Shown: piece after piece, positions 1-7,151 of the stretch
Numbering within the stretch: position 1 is the first letter of the stretch
Layout of the letters: each line of letters opens with the position of its first letter
Assembly (NCBI GenBank): GCA_946222495.1
Contig: CAMICF010000022.1
Span: 1 to 20,813, forward strand
Source of the DNA: an uncultured Janibacter sp.
GTDB lineage: Bacteria > Actinomycetota > Actinomycetes > Actinomycetales > Dermatophilaceae
DNA: 20,813 nt
Direction: 5' to 3'
Made by a program: the position numbers and the translations under genes
The notes under the pieces: model-generated
What the model saw: the letters and a program-made list of their open reading frames with translations, nothing else
Told to the model about the DNA's origin: nothing
The model's database searches: none

Positions 1-44
1 GCCCCACACCACCCCACCCCTCACCCCGTTTAAGGAGTTCCCCC

Positions 45-434
45 ATGAAGGTTGTCAACGTCAACGACCTGGACGGCACCGAGTACGACGTCACCCACGG
101 CAACTGGCAGAGCCGCCGCATGGTGCTCGCCAAGGACAAGGTCGGCTTCAGCTTCCACATCACGATCCTCAAGGCCGGCACCTCGTCCGAGTTCTGGTAC
201 GCCAACCACGTCGAGGCCGTATACGTCTACCAGGGCAAGGGGACGCTGCTCGACCGCGACACCGGCGAGGAGTACCCCCTCGAGCCCGGCGTGATGTACA
301 TGCTCGACGACGCGGACAAGCACACCGTGACCGTCGAGGAGGACATCCACTGCGCGTGCGTCTTCAACCCGCCGGTCACCGGCCGTGAGGTCCACGACGA
401 GAACGGCGTGTACCCGGTCCTCACCGAGGACTGA
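45..434 (+). CDS. ectC: L-ectoine synthase EctC
   Basis: EctC closes the ring of N-gamma-acetyl-L-2,4-diaminobutyrate to make ectoine, a cytoplasmic compatible solute. The 129-aa product has the usual length and is a single cupin domain, with the run FHITILKAGTSSEFWYANH at residues 38-55 and VFNPP at 106-110. The three residues known to coordinate the catalytic iron in characterised EctC proteins fall at the same numbers here: Glu57, Tyr85 and His93. A good Shine-Dalgarno (AAGGAG, 31-36) sets the ATG start. ectA and ectB normally precede ectC and would lie left of the window. A strong hairpin follows 10 bp after the stop, so this is probably the end of the ect transcript. Its link to the osmolyte transporter downstream supports a role in salt stress. 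Confidence 0.97.
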   Translation: MKVVNVNDLDGTEYDVTHGNWQSRRMVLAKDKVGFSFHITILKAGTSSEFWYANHVEAVYVYQGKGTLLDRDTGEEYPLEPGVMYMLDDADKHTVTVEEDIHCACVFNPPVTGREVHDENGVYPVLTED

Positions 435-444
435 GTCACCCGCG

Positions 445-484
445 GACGAAGGGAGCGAACCCGGCCGGGTTCGCTCCCTTCGTC
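445..484 (+). terminator. Perfect hairpin terminator after ectC
   Basis: The arms 445-464 and 465-484 are perfect reverse complements of 20 bases each, leaving only a few central bases as the loop. There is no T-run, which is common for actinobacterial terminators. The outer ends GACGAAGGG / CCCTTCGTC recur in the hairpin after the next gene. Confidence 0.85.
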
Positions 485-585
485 GTCGGCGGCCTTTCGT
501 GTGGCGGTCAGGGTTCCACCTACGTAACGTGACTCGCCGTGCAGCGCCACGACCGATGTGGCGACGATCACAGTCAAGGAGATCC

Positions 586-2010
586 ATGAGCACGTCCAGT
601 ACCACTCCCGCTCCGGAGCCTTCATCCGGAAGCAGCGGCACGGCCTTCGAGGACCTGCCGGACCGCAAGACGATCAAGAAGGCCATCGCCGCCTCGGCGA
701 TGGGTAACGCCACAGAGTGGTACGACTACGGCGTCTACTCGGTCGTCGCGTTGTACATCTCCGACATCTTCTTCGTCGGCCCGCACGCCACGCTGTGGAC
801 GATGCTCACCCTCGCGGTCTCCTTCCTGGCCCGCCCCTTCGGCGGCTTCTTCTGGGGCCCGCTCGGTGACCGCGTCGGCCGCAAGGGCGTCCTCGCGATG
901 ACGATCGTCATGATGTCCGGCGCCACGTTCTGCATCGGACTGCTCCCCAGCTACGAGACCATCGGCATCTTCGCGCCGATCCTCCTCATCCTCCTGCGCC
1001 TCATCCAGGGCTTCTCCACCGGCGGCGAGTACGGCGGTGCGGCGACCTTCATGGCCGAGTACGCGCCGGACAAGCGCCGCGGGATGTACGGCAGCTTCCT
1101 CGAGTTCGGCACCCTCGGCGGATACGCCCTCGGTGCCGCCGTCGTCCTCATCCTCGAGGTCTTCCTCGGCGAGGGCGTCATGGCGGACTGGGGCTGGCGC
1201 ATCCCCTTCTTCGTCGCCGGGCCGCTCGGTGCCATCGGTCTGTACATGCGGTCCAAGCTCGAGGAGACCCCGGTCTACCAGGACCTCGAGGACGCCGGCG
1301 AGAGCGAGGAGTCGGCCACGGGTGGCCTGCGGGACCTCCTCGTCGAGTACTGGAAGCCGATCCTCGTCATGGCCGGCATGGTCATCCCGGTGAACGTCGT
1401 CAACTACACGCTGCTCGTCTACATGCCGACGTACCTCCAGACGAAGCTCGACATGGCCGAGAAGCCGTCCCTCGTCGTCATCATCGTCGGCGAGCTGCTG
1501 ATGATGTGCCTCCTCCCCTGGTGCGGGCGGTACTCCGACATCATCGGCCGCAAGCCCATGTGGTGGTTCTCGCTCATCACCCTGTTCATCTTCGCGCTGC
1601 CGATGTACTACCTCATCGGCACCGGATTCACCGGGGCCGTTATCGGGTTCGCCGTGCTGGGGCTGCTCTACATCCCGCAGCTGTCGACGATCTCGGCGAC
1701 CTTCCCGGCGATCTTCCCCGCCCACGTGCGTTTCGCGGGCTTCGCCGTGACGTACAACGTCTTCACGTCGGCCTTCGGTGGCACGGCCGCCCCGATCAAC
1801 GAGGCCGTGGTGGACGGCACCGGGTTCATCCAGTTCCCGGCGGCCTACATGATGCTCGCCTGCGCCATCGGCATGGTGTCGGTGCTCTTCCTCAAGGAGA
1901 CGGCGGGCGCGTCGCTCAACGGCACGGACATCCCCGAGGCCTCGCCCGAGGACTACAGCGCCGAGGCGCTCCTGGCCGAGACCAAGGCGCTGGACGCCGC
2001 CGGACGCTGA
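586..2010 (+). CDS. proP: ProP-like MFS osmolyte:H+ symporter (MHS family)
   Basis: The 474-aa protein belongs to the metabolite:H+ symporter family of the major facilitator superfamily. It resembles E. coli ProP, which takes up proline, glycine betaine and ectoine. Visible signatures are the N-terminal GNATEWYDYGVYS run, the loop 2-3 motif GDRVGRKG, RLIQGFSTGGEYGGA, FMAEYAPDKRRG and DWGWRIPFFVAGPLG, plus LEETP after the first six helices. The start at ATG 586 is preferred because AAGGAG lies 4 bases upstream and the family homology begins shortly after. The open frame extends further upstream only through the ectC region. The short C-terminal tail lacks the long coiled coil of E. coli ProP that tunes its osmotic response. 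Placement next to ectC and nhaA points to compatible-solute uptake, possibly ectoine recapture. The substrate is inferred. Confidence 0.85.
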   Translation: MSTSSTTPAPEPSSGSSGTAFEDLPDRKTIKKAIAASAMGNATEWYDYGVYSVVALYISDIFFVGPHATLWTMLTLAVSFLARPFGGFFWGPLGDRVGRKGVLAMTIVMMSGATFCIGLLPSYETIGIFAPILLILLRLIQGFSTGGEYGGAATFMAEYAPDKRRGMYGSFLEFGTLGGYALGAAVVLILEVFLGEGVMADWGWRIPFFVAGPLGAIGLYMRSKLEETPVYQDLEDAGESEESATGGLRDLLVEYWKPILVMAGMVIPVNVVNYTLLVYMPTYLQTKLDMAEKPSLVVIIVGELLMMCLLPWCGRYSDIIGRKPMWWFSLITLFIFALPMYYLIGTGFTGAVIGFAVLGLLYIPQLSTISATFPAIFPAHVRFAGFAVTYNVFTSAFGGTAAPINEAVVDGTGFIQFPAAYMMLACAIGMVSVLFLKETAGASLNGTDIPEASPEDYSAEALLAETKALDAAGR

Positions 2011-2022
2011 CCGGCCACGCAT

Positions 2023-2070
2023 GACGAAGGGGGTGACCCGCGGACCAGTCCGCGGGTCACTCCCTTCGTC
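2023..2070 (+). terminator. 22-bp hairpin terminator after the ProP-like gene
   Basis: The left arm 2023-2044 pairs with 2049-2070 around a 4-base CCAG loop, with one G-U wobble as the only imperfection. It starts with GACGAAGGG and ends with CCCTTCGTC, like the hairpin after ectC, and both are followed by GTCGG. There is no T-run. It separates the transporter from the nhaA unit. Confidence 0.85.
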
Positions 2071-2085
2071 GTCGGGCACTCCGCC

Positions 2086-2091
2086 TACACT
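2086..2091 (+). promoter_or_regulatory. Candidate -10 box for a leaderless transcript
   Basis: TACACT lies 6 bases before a GTG at 2098, the spacing expected when transcription starts at the first base of the start codon. The region where a -35 box should sit is the right arm of the preceding hairpin and shows no good match, so the call is tentative. Confidence 0.4.
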
Positions 2092-2097
2092 CGGCGC

Positions 2098-2292
2098 GTG
2101 ACCGGTCCCACACGTCGTCCCCCCGCGCTGCCCCGCCTGCTGGCGGAGGCCGAGGGTATCCGGGCGCGGACGCGGACCGTGCGGCACCCGGGGACCAACG
2201 GGTGGGTCAGCACCTGGGGCACCAACGCGCACGGCGAGATCGCGGGGTGCCCGCCACCAGCCGGCACCGCCCTCGACTCCCCCGGCTCCTGA
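2098..2292 (+). CDS. Small hypothetical protein upstream of nhaA
   Basis: This is a 64-codon frame starting with GTG at 2098 and ending 23 bp before the nhaA start. No family was recognised. Support for it being real is the strong G/C bias at third positions, equal to neighbouring genes, the candidate -10 box at leaderless spacing, and its snug fit between a terminator and nhaA in the same direction. The product is basic at its N-terminus, has no membrane segment, and carries a central GTNGWVSTWGTNAHGE stretch rich in Gly, Trp and Asn. It may be co-transcribed with nhaA. The alternative is an untranslated leader that is open by chance because of its GC content. Confidence 0.5.
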   Translation: MTGPTRRPPALPRLLAEAEGIRARTRTVRHPGTNGWVSTWGTNAHGEIAGCPPPAGTALDSPGS

Positions 2293-2315
2293 CCCAACCC
2301 AGACAAGGTCCTCCC

Positions 2316-3602
2316 GTGCCAGACACCACACCCAAACCGCTCCTCCTCGCCCCGCGGCAGATGTGGCGCGGCGCCCACTCCACCGCCCAGAGCGATGCCC
2401 TCGGCGGGGCGCTCCTGCTCGGCGCCACGGTCATCGCGCTCGTGCTCGCCAACAGCCCGGCGGCCGACGCCTACGCCGCCGTCCGCGACTTCACCCTCGG
2501 CCCCCACGCCGTCCACCTCGACCTGACCATCGGCGCCTGGGCCGCGGACGGCCTGCTCGCGATCTTCTTCTTCGTCGTCGGCCTCGAGCTCAAGGAGGAG
2601 TTCGTCGCCGGCAAGCTGCGCAACCCGCGGCAGGCCGCCCTGCCCATCGCCGCAGCCGCCGGCGGCGTCGCCGTCCCGGCCCTGATCTTCGCGGGGGTCG
2701 CCGCCTCCTCGGACGCGCCGGACGCCATGCGCGGCTGGGCCATCCCGACGGCCACCGACATCGCCTTCGCCGTCGCCGTCCTCGCCGTCGCCGGACGCTT
2801 CCTGCCGCCGGCCCTGCGGGTCTTCCTCCTCACCCTGGCCATCGTCGACGACCTCATCGCCATCACGATCATCGCCGTCGTCTACACCGAGGGGCTGCAG
2901 CTCCAGTGGCTGCTGCTCGCGCTCGTGCCCCTGGCGCTCTTCGCCGTGCTGACGCAGCGCGGTGTCATCACGTGGTGGCTCCTCGCGCCCCTCTTCGTCC
3001 TGACCTGGGCCCTCGTGCACTCCTCGGGGATCCACGCCACGGTCGCTGGGGTCATCCTCGGCTTCACCGTCCCGGTCGTCGCCACGCGGCGCGCCAACGT
3101 CCGGACGGGCACCGACCGCGAGGGGACCCCGATCCACGACGGGGTCGCCCCCTACCTCGCCGACCAGTGGGGCGTCCTCTCGACGCTCATCGCCGTGCCG
3201 GTCTTCGCCTTCTTCTCCGCCGGCGTCACCGTCGGCGGGATCGAGGGGCTGCGCTCGGCCATGGACGACCCCATCACCCTCGGGATCATCATCGGGCTCT
3301 TCGTCGGCAAGCCGATCGGCATCGTCACGACGACCTTCGCCCTCAGCCGGTTCCCAGCCTTCCAGCTCGACGAGTCCCTGACGTGGCCGGACATGATCGG
3401 CATGGGCTTCCTCGCGGGCGTCGGGTTCACCGTGTCGCTGCTCGTCGGCGAGCTCGCCTTCGGCCCCGCGAGCGTGGCCGACGAGCACGTGAAGATCGGC
3501 GTCCTGCTCGGGTCGCTCATCTCGGCGATCGTCGGCGGGGCGATCCTCTCGGTCCGGAGCAAGCGGAGCCGCCCCACCCCGGACGCCGTCAACCACTATT
3601 GA
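2316..3602 (+). CDS. nhaA: Na+/H+ antiporter NhaA
   Basis: NhaA exports Na+ or Li+ in exchange for 2 H+ across the cytoplasmic membrane, for sodium tolerance and pH control. The 428-aa product carries the family's functional residues: PTATDIAFA around residue 148 (E. coli Asp133), LAIVDDLIAI with Asp178-Asp179 (E. coli Asp163-Asp164), the conserved Lys332 in FVGKPIGI (E. coli Lys300), and GMGFLAGVGFTVSLLVG in the penultimate helix. The GTG at 2316 is chosen because an AAGG sits about 8 bases upstream and the conserved RQMWRG segment begins 12 residues in. An upstream ATG at 2202 would overlap the small ORF and add non-conserved sequence. The gene converges with the GntR gene 31 bp away. Together with ectC and the ProP-like transporter it makes a salt-stress neighbourhood. 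Confidence 0.95.
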   Translation: MPDTTPKPLLLAPRQMWRGAHSTAQSDALGGALLLGATVIALVLANSPAADAYAAVRDFTLGPHAVHLDLTIGAWAADGLLAIFFFVVGLELKEEFVAGKLRNPRQAALPIAAAAGGVAVPALIFAGVAASSDAPDAMRGWAIPTATDIAFAVAVLAVAGRFLPPALRVFLLTLAIVDDLIAITIIAVVYTEGLQLQWLLLALVPLALFAVLTQRGVITWWLLAPLFVLTWALVHSSGIHATVAGVILGFTVPVVATRRANVRTGTDREGTPIHDGVAPYLADQWGVLSTLIAVPVFAFFSAGVTVGGIEGLRSAMDDPITLGIIIGLFVGKPIGIVTTTFALSRFPAFQLDESLTWPDMIGMGFLAGVGFTVSLLVGELAFGPASVADEHVKIGVLLGSLISAIVGGAILSVRSKRSRPTPDAVNHY

Positions 3603-3633
3603 GCCCGCGGCGCCCGAGCGGGGACGAAGGGGG

Positions 3634-4323
3634 TCAGCCCGCGGCCTCCAGGAGCTGGGCCTCGGCCCGGTCGAGGTAGCGCAGGAGCGCGGCCTCGGCG
3701 TCCGCGTGACGTCCCTCCCCGAGCAGCGTGAGGAGCTCGTCGTTGTCGGCGAGGTAGGGCTCGTGGAAGGTCCGCGGGTCGGCCATCATGCTGAAGACGA
3801 GGCGCATCTCCGCGAGGACCTGCTGCATGGACTCGTCGACGCGGCGGCTCCCCGCGAGGGCGGCCAGGGCCGTGTGGAAGTGCATGTTGGCCGTGCCGAG
3901 TGCGCTCCAGTCCCCCGACCGCTCGGCCCGGGAGCCCTCTGCCACAGCGGACTCCAGTCCGGTGAGGTCGGGGTCTCCATCCACTGCGGCCTGACGCACC
4001 GCCGCCACCTCGAGGATCCGGCGGTACCGGTAGAGATCCCGGATGTCGCTCGCATCGAGCGACCGCACGAAGGCTCCCCGGTTGAACTCGTGGACGACGA
4101 GGCGCTCGTGGCCGAGGACGTGGAAGGCCTCGCGCAGGGTGTTCCGGGAGACTCCGAGGGCCTCGCCGATCCGTTGCTCGGAGAGCCGGGTCCCGGGCCG
4201 CAGGTCGCCCTCGATGATCCGGGTACGCAGGGCACCGGCCACTCTCTCGGCCGCGCTCGTGCGCTCCATGGCCGCCCGCTCGGACGCCAAGGACGTCAAC
4301 CAGTCCGATCCTGCTGCTGCCAT
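3634..4323 (-). CDS. GntR-family (FadR/FCD subfamily) transcriptional regulator
   Basis: The 229-aa protein has an N-terminal winged helix-turn-helix at about residues 23-88 (AERVAGALRTRIIEGDLRPG, then LSEQRIGEALGVSRNTLREA) and an FCD-type all-helical effector domain at about 95-222 with the MHFHTALAALAGS segment. FCD domains usually bind a carboxylate, often through a metal. The ATG at 4323 has GAAGGGA about 8 bases upstream on the minus strand. The gene is divergent from the 5-oxoproline operon, and the shared region carries an exact FadR-family operator (4383-4393), so it very likely represses that operon and itself. The effector is probably 5-oxoproline, glutamate or a related acid. That is inference from context. 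Confidence 0.9.
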   Translation of the reverse strand: MAAAGSDWLTSLASERAAMERTSAAERVAGALRTRIIEGDLRPGTRLSEQRIGEALGVSRNTLREAFHVLGHERLVVHEFNRGAFVRSLDASDIRDLYRYRRILEVAAVRQAAVDGDPDLTGLESAVAEGSRAERSGDWSALGTANMHFHTALAALAGSRRVDESMQQVLAEMRLVFSMMADPRTFHEPYLADNDELLTLLGEGRHADAEAALLRYLDRAEAQLLEAAG

Positions 4324-4374
4324 GCCGGGCTCCCTTCGTCGCCTGTCGTGGGCCGAGTCTAGCCAGACGGGGTA

Positions 4375-4403
4375 TTGCGGGATTGTAGAACAATCACTAT
4401 CGT
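4375..4403 (+). promoter_or_regulatory. Operon promoter overlapping a GntR operator
   Basis: GATTGTAGAACAATC (4381-4395) is a perfect 6-3-6 palindrome. Its core TTGTAGAACAA (4383-4393) matches the published FadR-subfamily consensus TNGTNNNACNA at every fixed position. It fills the spacer of a plausible plus-strand promoter with -35 TTGCGG (4375-4380), a 17-nt spacer and -10 TATCGT (4398-4403). Bound regulator would occlude polymerase. On the minus strand the same palindrome includes a TACAAT that could serve the regulator gene's own promoter. Confidence 0.75.
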
Positions 4404-4456
4404 CGCCAGCCACGGCGTCACACCGACGTGGCCCGCGCGATCCCGAGGGAGAGACC

Positions 4457-5719
4457 ATGACCCAGGCTCCACATCCGGACGAGGGCCCCACCCACTCCGG
4501 CCAGGCCACCGTCGATGTCAAGGAGACCGCCACCACCGCGGGCAAGGGCGCGCTGCTGGGCGCGGTCTTCCTCATGGCCACCAGCGCCATCGGCCCGGGG
4601 TTCATCACCCAGACGACGGTCTTCACCGCCGAGCTCGGCGCGGCCTTCGCCTTCGCCATCCTCATCTCCACGCTCGTCGACATCGCCGTGCAGCTCAACG
4701 TGTGGCGGGTGCTCGGCGTCAGCGGCCTGCGCGCCCAGGACCTGACGAATGCCGTCCTCCCCGGAGCCGGCTACGTGCTCGCCGCCCTGGTGATCTTCGG
4801 CGGGTTCGTCTTCAACATCGGCAACATCGGCGGAACCGCCCTCGGGGCCGGAGCCATGGTCGGGGCGGACCCCAAGGTCGGCGGCGCCGTCTCGGCCCTC
4901 GTCGCGATCGGGATCTTCCTCAGCAAGCGCGCCGGTGTCGCGATGGACCGCATCGTCGTCGTCATGGGCGCCCTGATGATCGCCATGGTGTCCTGGGTCG
5001 CCTTCACGTCGAACCCACCCGTCGGGGACGCGCTCACGCAGACGGTGCTCCCGGAGAAGGTCGACTTCCTCATTATCACCACGCTCATCGGTGGCACCGT
5101 CGGCGGGTACATCACCTACGCCGGCGCGCACCGCATCATCGACTCGGGCATCACCGGGCCGGAACGGATCGCGGAGATCAGCCGCGGGTCGATCATCGCG
5201 ATCGTCGTCGCCGCGGTGATGCGCAGCGTCCTCTTCCTCGCCGTCCTCGGCGTCGTGGCCGGGGGCGTCAAGCTCGCCGAGGACAACCCCACCGCGTCCG
5301 CCTTCGAGCACGCGCTCGGTCACGCCGGCGTCGTGATTTTCGGCGTCATCCTCTGGGCCGCGAGCATCACGAGCGTCGTCGGCGCGTCCTATACCTCGGT
5401 CTCCTTCCTCGCGACCTTCTCCGACGCGCTCTTCCGCTACCGCAACTGGGTCACCGTCGCCTTCATCGCGATCTCGACGATCATCTACGTCCTCCTCGGC
5501 CAGCCGCCGGTCACCCTGCTCGTCCTCGCCGGCGCGCTCAACGGGCTGATCCTCCCCTTTGGCCTCGGCTTCATCGTGTGGGTGGCCCTGCGTCGCCGGG
5601 ACCTGCTCCACGGCTACCGCTACCCGGTGTGGCTGGGGCTCGTCGGCCTCGCCGTCTGGGTGCTCTCGCTCTACCTCGGCTGGCAGGCGCTCGGCGAGGT
5701 CGCCACGCTGTGGCAGTGA
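4457..5719 (+). CDS. Divergent NRAMP-fold transporter (YcsG-like)
   Basis: The 420-aa integral membrane protein has about 11 hydrophobic segments and resembles YcsG-type members of the NRAMP family that sit in 5-oxoprolinase/kip operons. Canonical NRAMP metal carriers use a DPGN motif in helix 1 and an MPH motif in helix 6. Here the helix 1 position reads AIGPGFITQT (about residues 44-53) and the helix 6 position reads TYAGAHRI (about 220-227), so the metal-binding residues are not preserved and a metal substrate is unlikely. The ATG at 4457 follows GAGGGAGAG and begins a short hydrophilic N-terminus before the first helix. It is the first gene of the operon and ends 38 bp before pxpA. Likely role: uptake of 5-oxoproline or another substrate of the enzymes downstream (inference). 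Confidence 0.82.
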   Translation: MTQAPHPDEGPTHSGQATVDVKETATTAGKGALLGAVFLMATSAIGPGFITQTTVFTAELGAAFAFAILISTLVDIAVQLNVWRVLGVSGLRAQDLTNAVLPGAGYVLAALVIFGGFVFNIGNIGGTALGAGAMVGADPKVGGAVSALVAIGIFLSKRAGVAMDRIVVVMGALMIAMVSWVAFTSNPPVGDALTQTVLPEKVDFLIITTLIGGTVGGYITYAGAHRIIDSGITGPERIAEISRGSIIAIVVAAVMRSVLFLAVLGVVAGGVKLAEDNPTASAFEHALGHAGVVIFGVILWAASITSVVGASYTSVSFLATFSDALFRYRNWVTVAFIAISTIIYVLLGQPPVTLLVLAGALNGLILPFGLGFIVWVALRRRDLLHGYRYPVWLGLVGLAVWVLSLYLGWQALGEVATLWQ

Positions 5720-5757
5720 GCCGTCCCGGCACCACCCCCGACAGGAACAGGAGCACG

Positions 5758-6543
5758 ATGATGCAGATCGACCTCAACGCCGACCTCGGAGAGAGCTTCG
5801 GCCGCTGGACCCTCGGTGACGACGAGGCGATGCTCGGCGTCGTCAGCAGCGCCAACGTCGCCTGCGGGTTCCACGCCGGCGACGCCTCCGTGCTGCGGCG
5901 CAGCTGCGAGATGGCCGCCGAGCACGGCGTGGCCGTCGGGGCCCAGGTGGGCTACCGCGACCTCGCGGGCTTCGGCCGACGGTTCATCGACATGGACCCC
6001 CGTGAGCTCACCGACGACGTGCTCTACCAGATCGGCGCGCTAGAGGCCTTCGCCTCGGTGGCCGGCACCCGTGTGCAGTACGTCAAGCCCCACGGGGCGC
6101 TCTACAACGCCATCGTCCACCACGAGGAGCAGGCCGCGGCCGTCGTCACGGCCGTTGCCGAGTACGACCGGAGCCTCCCGGTCCTCGGCCTGCCCGGGTC
6201 GGCCTGGCTGCGACTCGCGGACGAGGCCGGCCTGACGACCGTCGGTGAGGCCTTCGCCGACCGGGCGTACACGCCCGAGGGCACCCTGGTCTCCCGGCGG
6301 GAGCCCGGTGCCGTCCTCCACGACCCGGTGACCATCGCCGAGCGCTGCGTCCGGATCGCCACCGAGGGCGTCGTCGAGGCCGTCGACGGGAGCACCGTCG
6401 CCGCCCCGGCCGGCTCGCTCTGCGTGCACGGCGACAGCCCCGGCGCCGTCGAGATCGCCCAGCAGGTCCGACGCGGGCTGGCGGACGCAGGGGTGGAGGT
6501 CACCCCCTTCGCCTCGGGTGGCCGTCCGGGACGCACGTCGTGA
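5758..6543 (+). CDS. pxpA: 5-oxoprolinase subunit A (LamB/YcsF family)
   Basis: PxpA works with PxpB and PxpC as the ATP-dependent prokaryotic 5-oxoprolinase, which opens 5-oxo-L-proline to L-glutamate in the cytoplasm. The 261-aa product has the family signatures MQIDLNADLGESFG at the N-terminus, ANVACGFHAGD, VGAQVGYRDLAGFGRR, VKPHGALYN and SLCVHGDSPGAVEIA near the C-terminus. Two adjacent ATG codons (5758 and 5761) are possible. The SD AGGAG ends at 5753 and favours the second slightly, a difference of one residue. The stop overlaps the pxpB start (GTGA), which indicates translational coupling. Confidence 0.95.
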   Translation: MMQIDLNADLGESFGRWTLGDDEAMLGVVSSANVACGFHAGDASVLRRSCEMAAEHGVAVGAQVGYRDLAGFGRRFIDMDPRELTDDVLYQIGALEAFASVAGTRVQYVKPHGALYNAIVHHEEQAAAVVTAVAEYDRSLPVLGLPGSAWLRLADEAGLTTVGEAFADRAYTPEGTLVSRREPGAVLHDPVTIAERCVRIATEGVVEAVDGSTVAAPAGSLCVHGDSPGAVEIAQQVRRGLADAGVEVTPFASGGRPGRTS

Positions 6544-7151
6544 GACTCCTCCCCTGCGCCGACACCGGCCTGCTCGTCGAGCTGGGCGACCTCGACGAGG
6601 TCCTCTCCCTGTACCGGGAGCTCGACGAGGACCGCCCGACCGGCGTCGTGGACATGGTGCCCGCCGCGACGACGCTGCTCCTGACCATCGACCCGACCCG
6701 GACGGACGTCGAGCGGCTCTCCCGGGAGGTCTCGCAGGTCACCGTCGGCAGCCACGAGCGCGCGTCGACCGGGGAGCTCGAGGTCCCCGTCGTCTACGAC
6801 GGGGCGGACCTCGCTGACGTCGCCCGCCTCACCGGGCTCGACGAGCGCGAGGTCGTCGAGGCCCACACCGGCCAGGAGTGGACGGTCGCCTTCTGCGGCT
6901 TCGCCCCCGGCTTCGGCTATCTCGTCGGCGAGGACGAGCGCCTGCGCGTGCCCCGGCGCGACAACCCGCGCACCCGGGTGCCGGCGGGCGCGGTGGCCCT
7001 CGGCGGCGAGTTCGCGAGCATCTACCCGCGCGAGTCCCCCGGCGGGTGGCAGCTCATCGGGCACACCACGCTGGAGATGTGGGACCTCCAGCGTGACCCG
7101 CCCGCGCTCCTCATGCCCGGTCGACGGGTCCGTTTCGTGGAGGCCTCATGA
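6540..7151 (+). CDS. pxpB: 5-oxoprolinase subunit B (KipI family)
   Basis: The 203-aa protein is the carboxyltransferase-like domain 1 subunit of the PxpABC 5-oxoprolinase. Its B. subtilis homologue KipI was first described as an inhibitor of the sporulation kinase KinA. Visible motifs are the N-terminal CADTGLLVELG, FCGFAPGFGYL near the middle, and PRRDNPRTRVPAGAVALGG followed by GGWQLIGHT. The GTG start at 6540 overlaps the pxpA stop and the stop overlaps the pxpC start (ATGA). Both junctions are 4-nt overlaps typical of subunits made in fixed ratio. Confidence 0.94.
   Translation: MRLLPCADTGLLVELGDLDEVLSLYRELDEDRPTGVVDMVPAATTLLLTIDPTRTDVERLSREVSQVTVGSHERASTGELEVPVVYDGADLADVARLTGLDEREVVEAHTGQEWTVAFCGFAPGFGYLVGEDERLRVPRRDNPRTRVPAGAVALGGEFASIYPRESPGGWQLIGHTTLEMWDLQRDPPALLMPGRRVRFVEAS

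Noticed and set aside
622..2331. A 569-codon open frame on the minus strand opposite the ProP-like transporter gene
   Set aside because: It is an antisense shadow of a real high-GC gene. Its composition is low-complexity Arg/Asp/Glu/Gly and it has no start signal or family, while the plus frame has clear MFS motifs.
2085..3596. A 503-codon minus-strand frame opposite nhaA
   Set aside because: It is an antisense shadow. The NhaA frame carries all expected functional residues and the minus frame is repetitive charged sequence.
4457..5719. Annotation as an Mn2+/Fe2+ transporter from the NRAMP fold
   Set aside because: The DPGN and MPH metal-ligand motifs are not present at the corresponding helices, and the operon context is 5-oxoproline metabolism.
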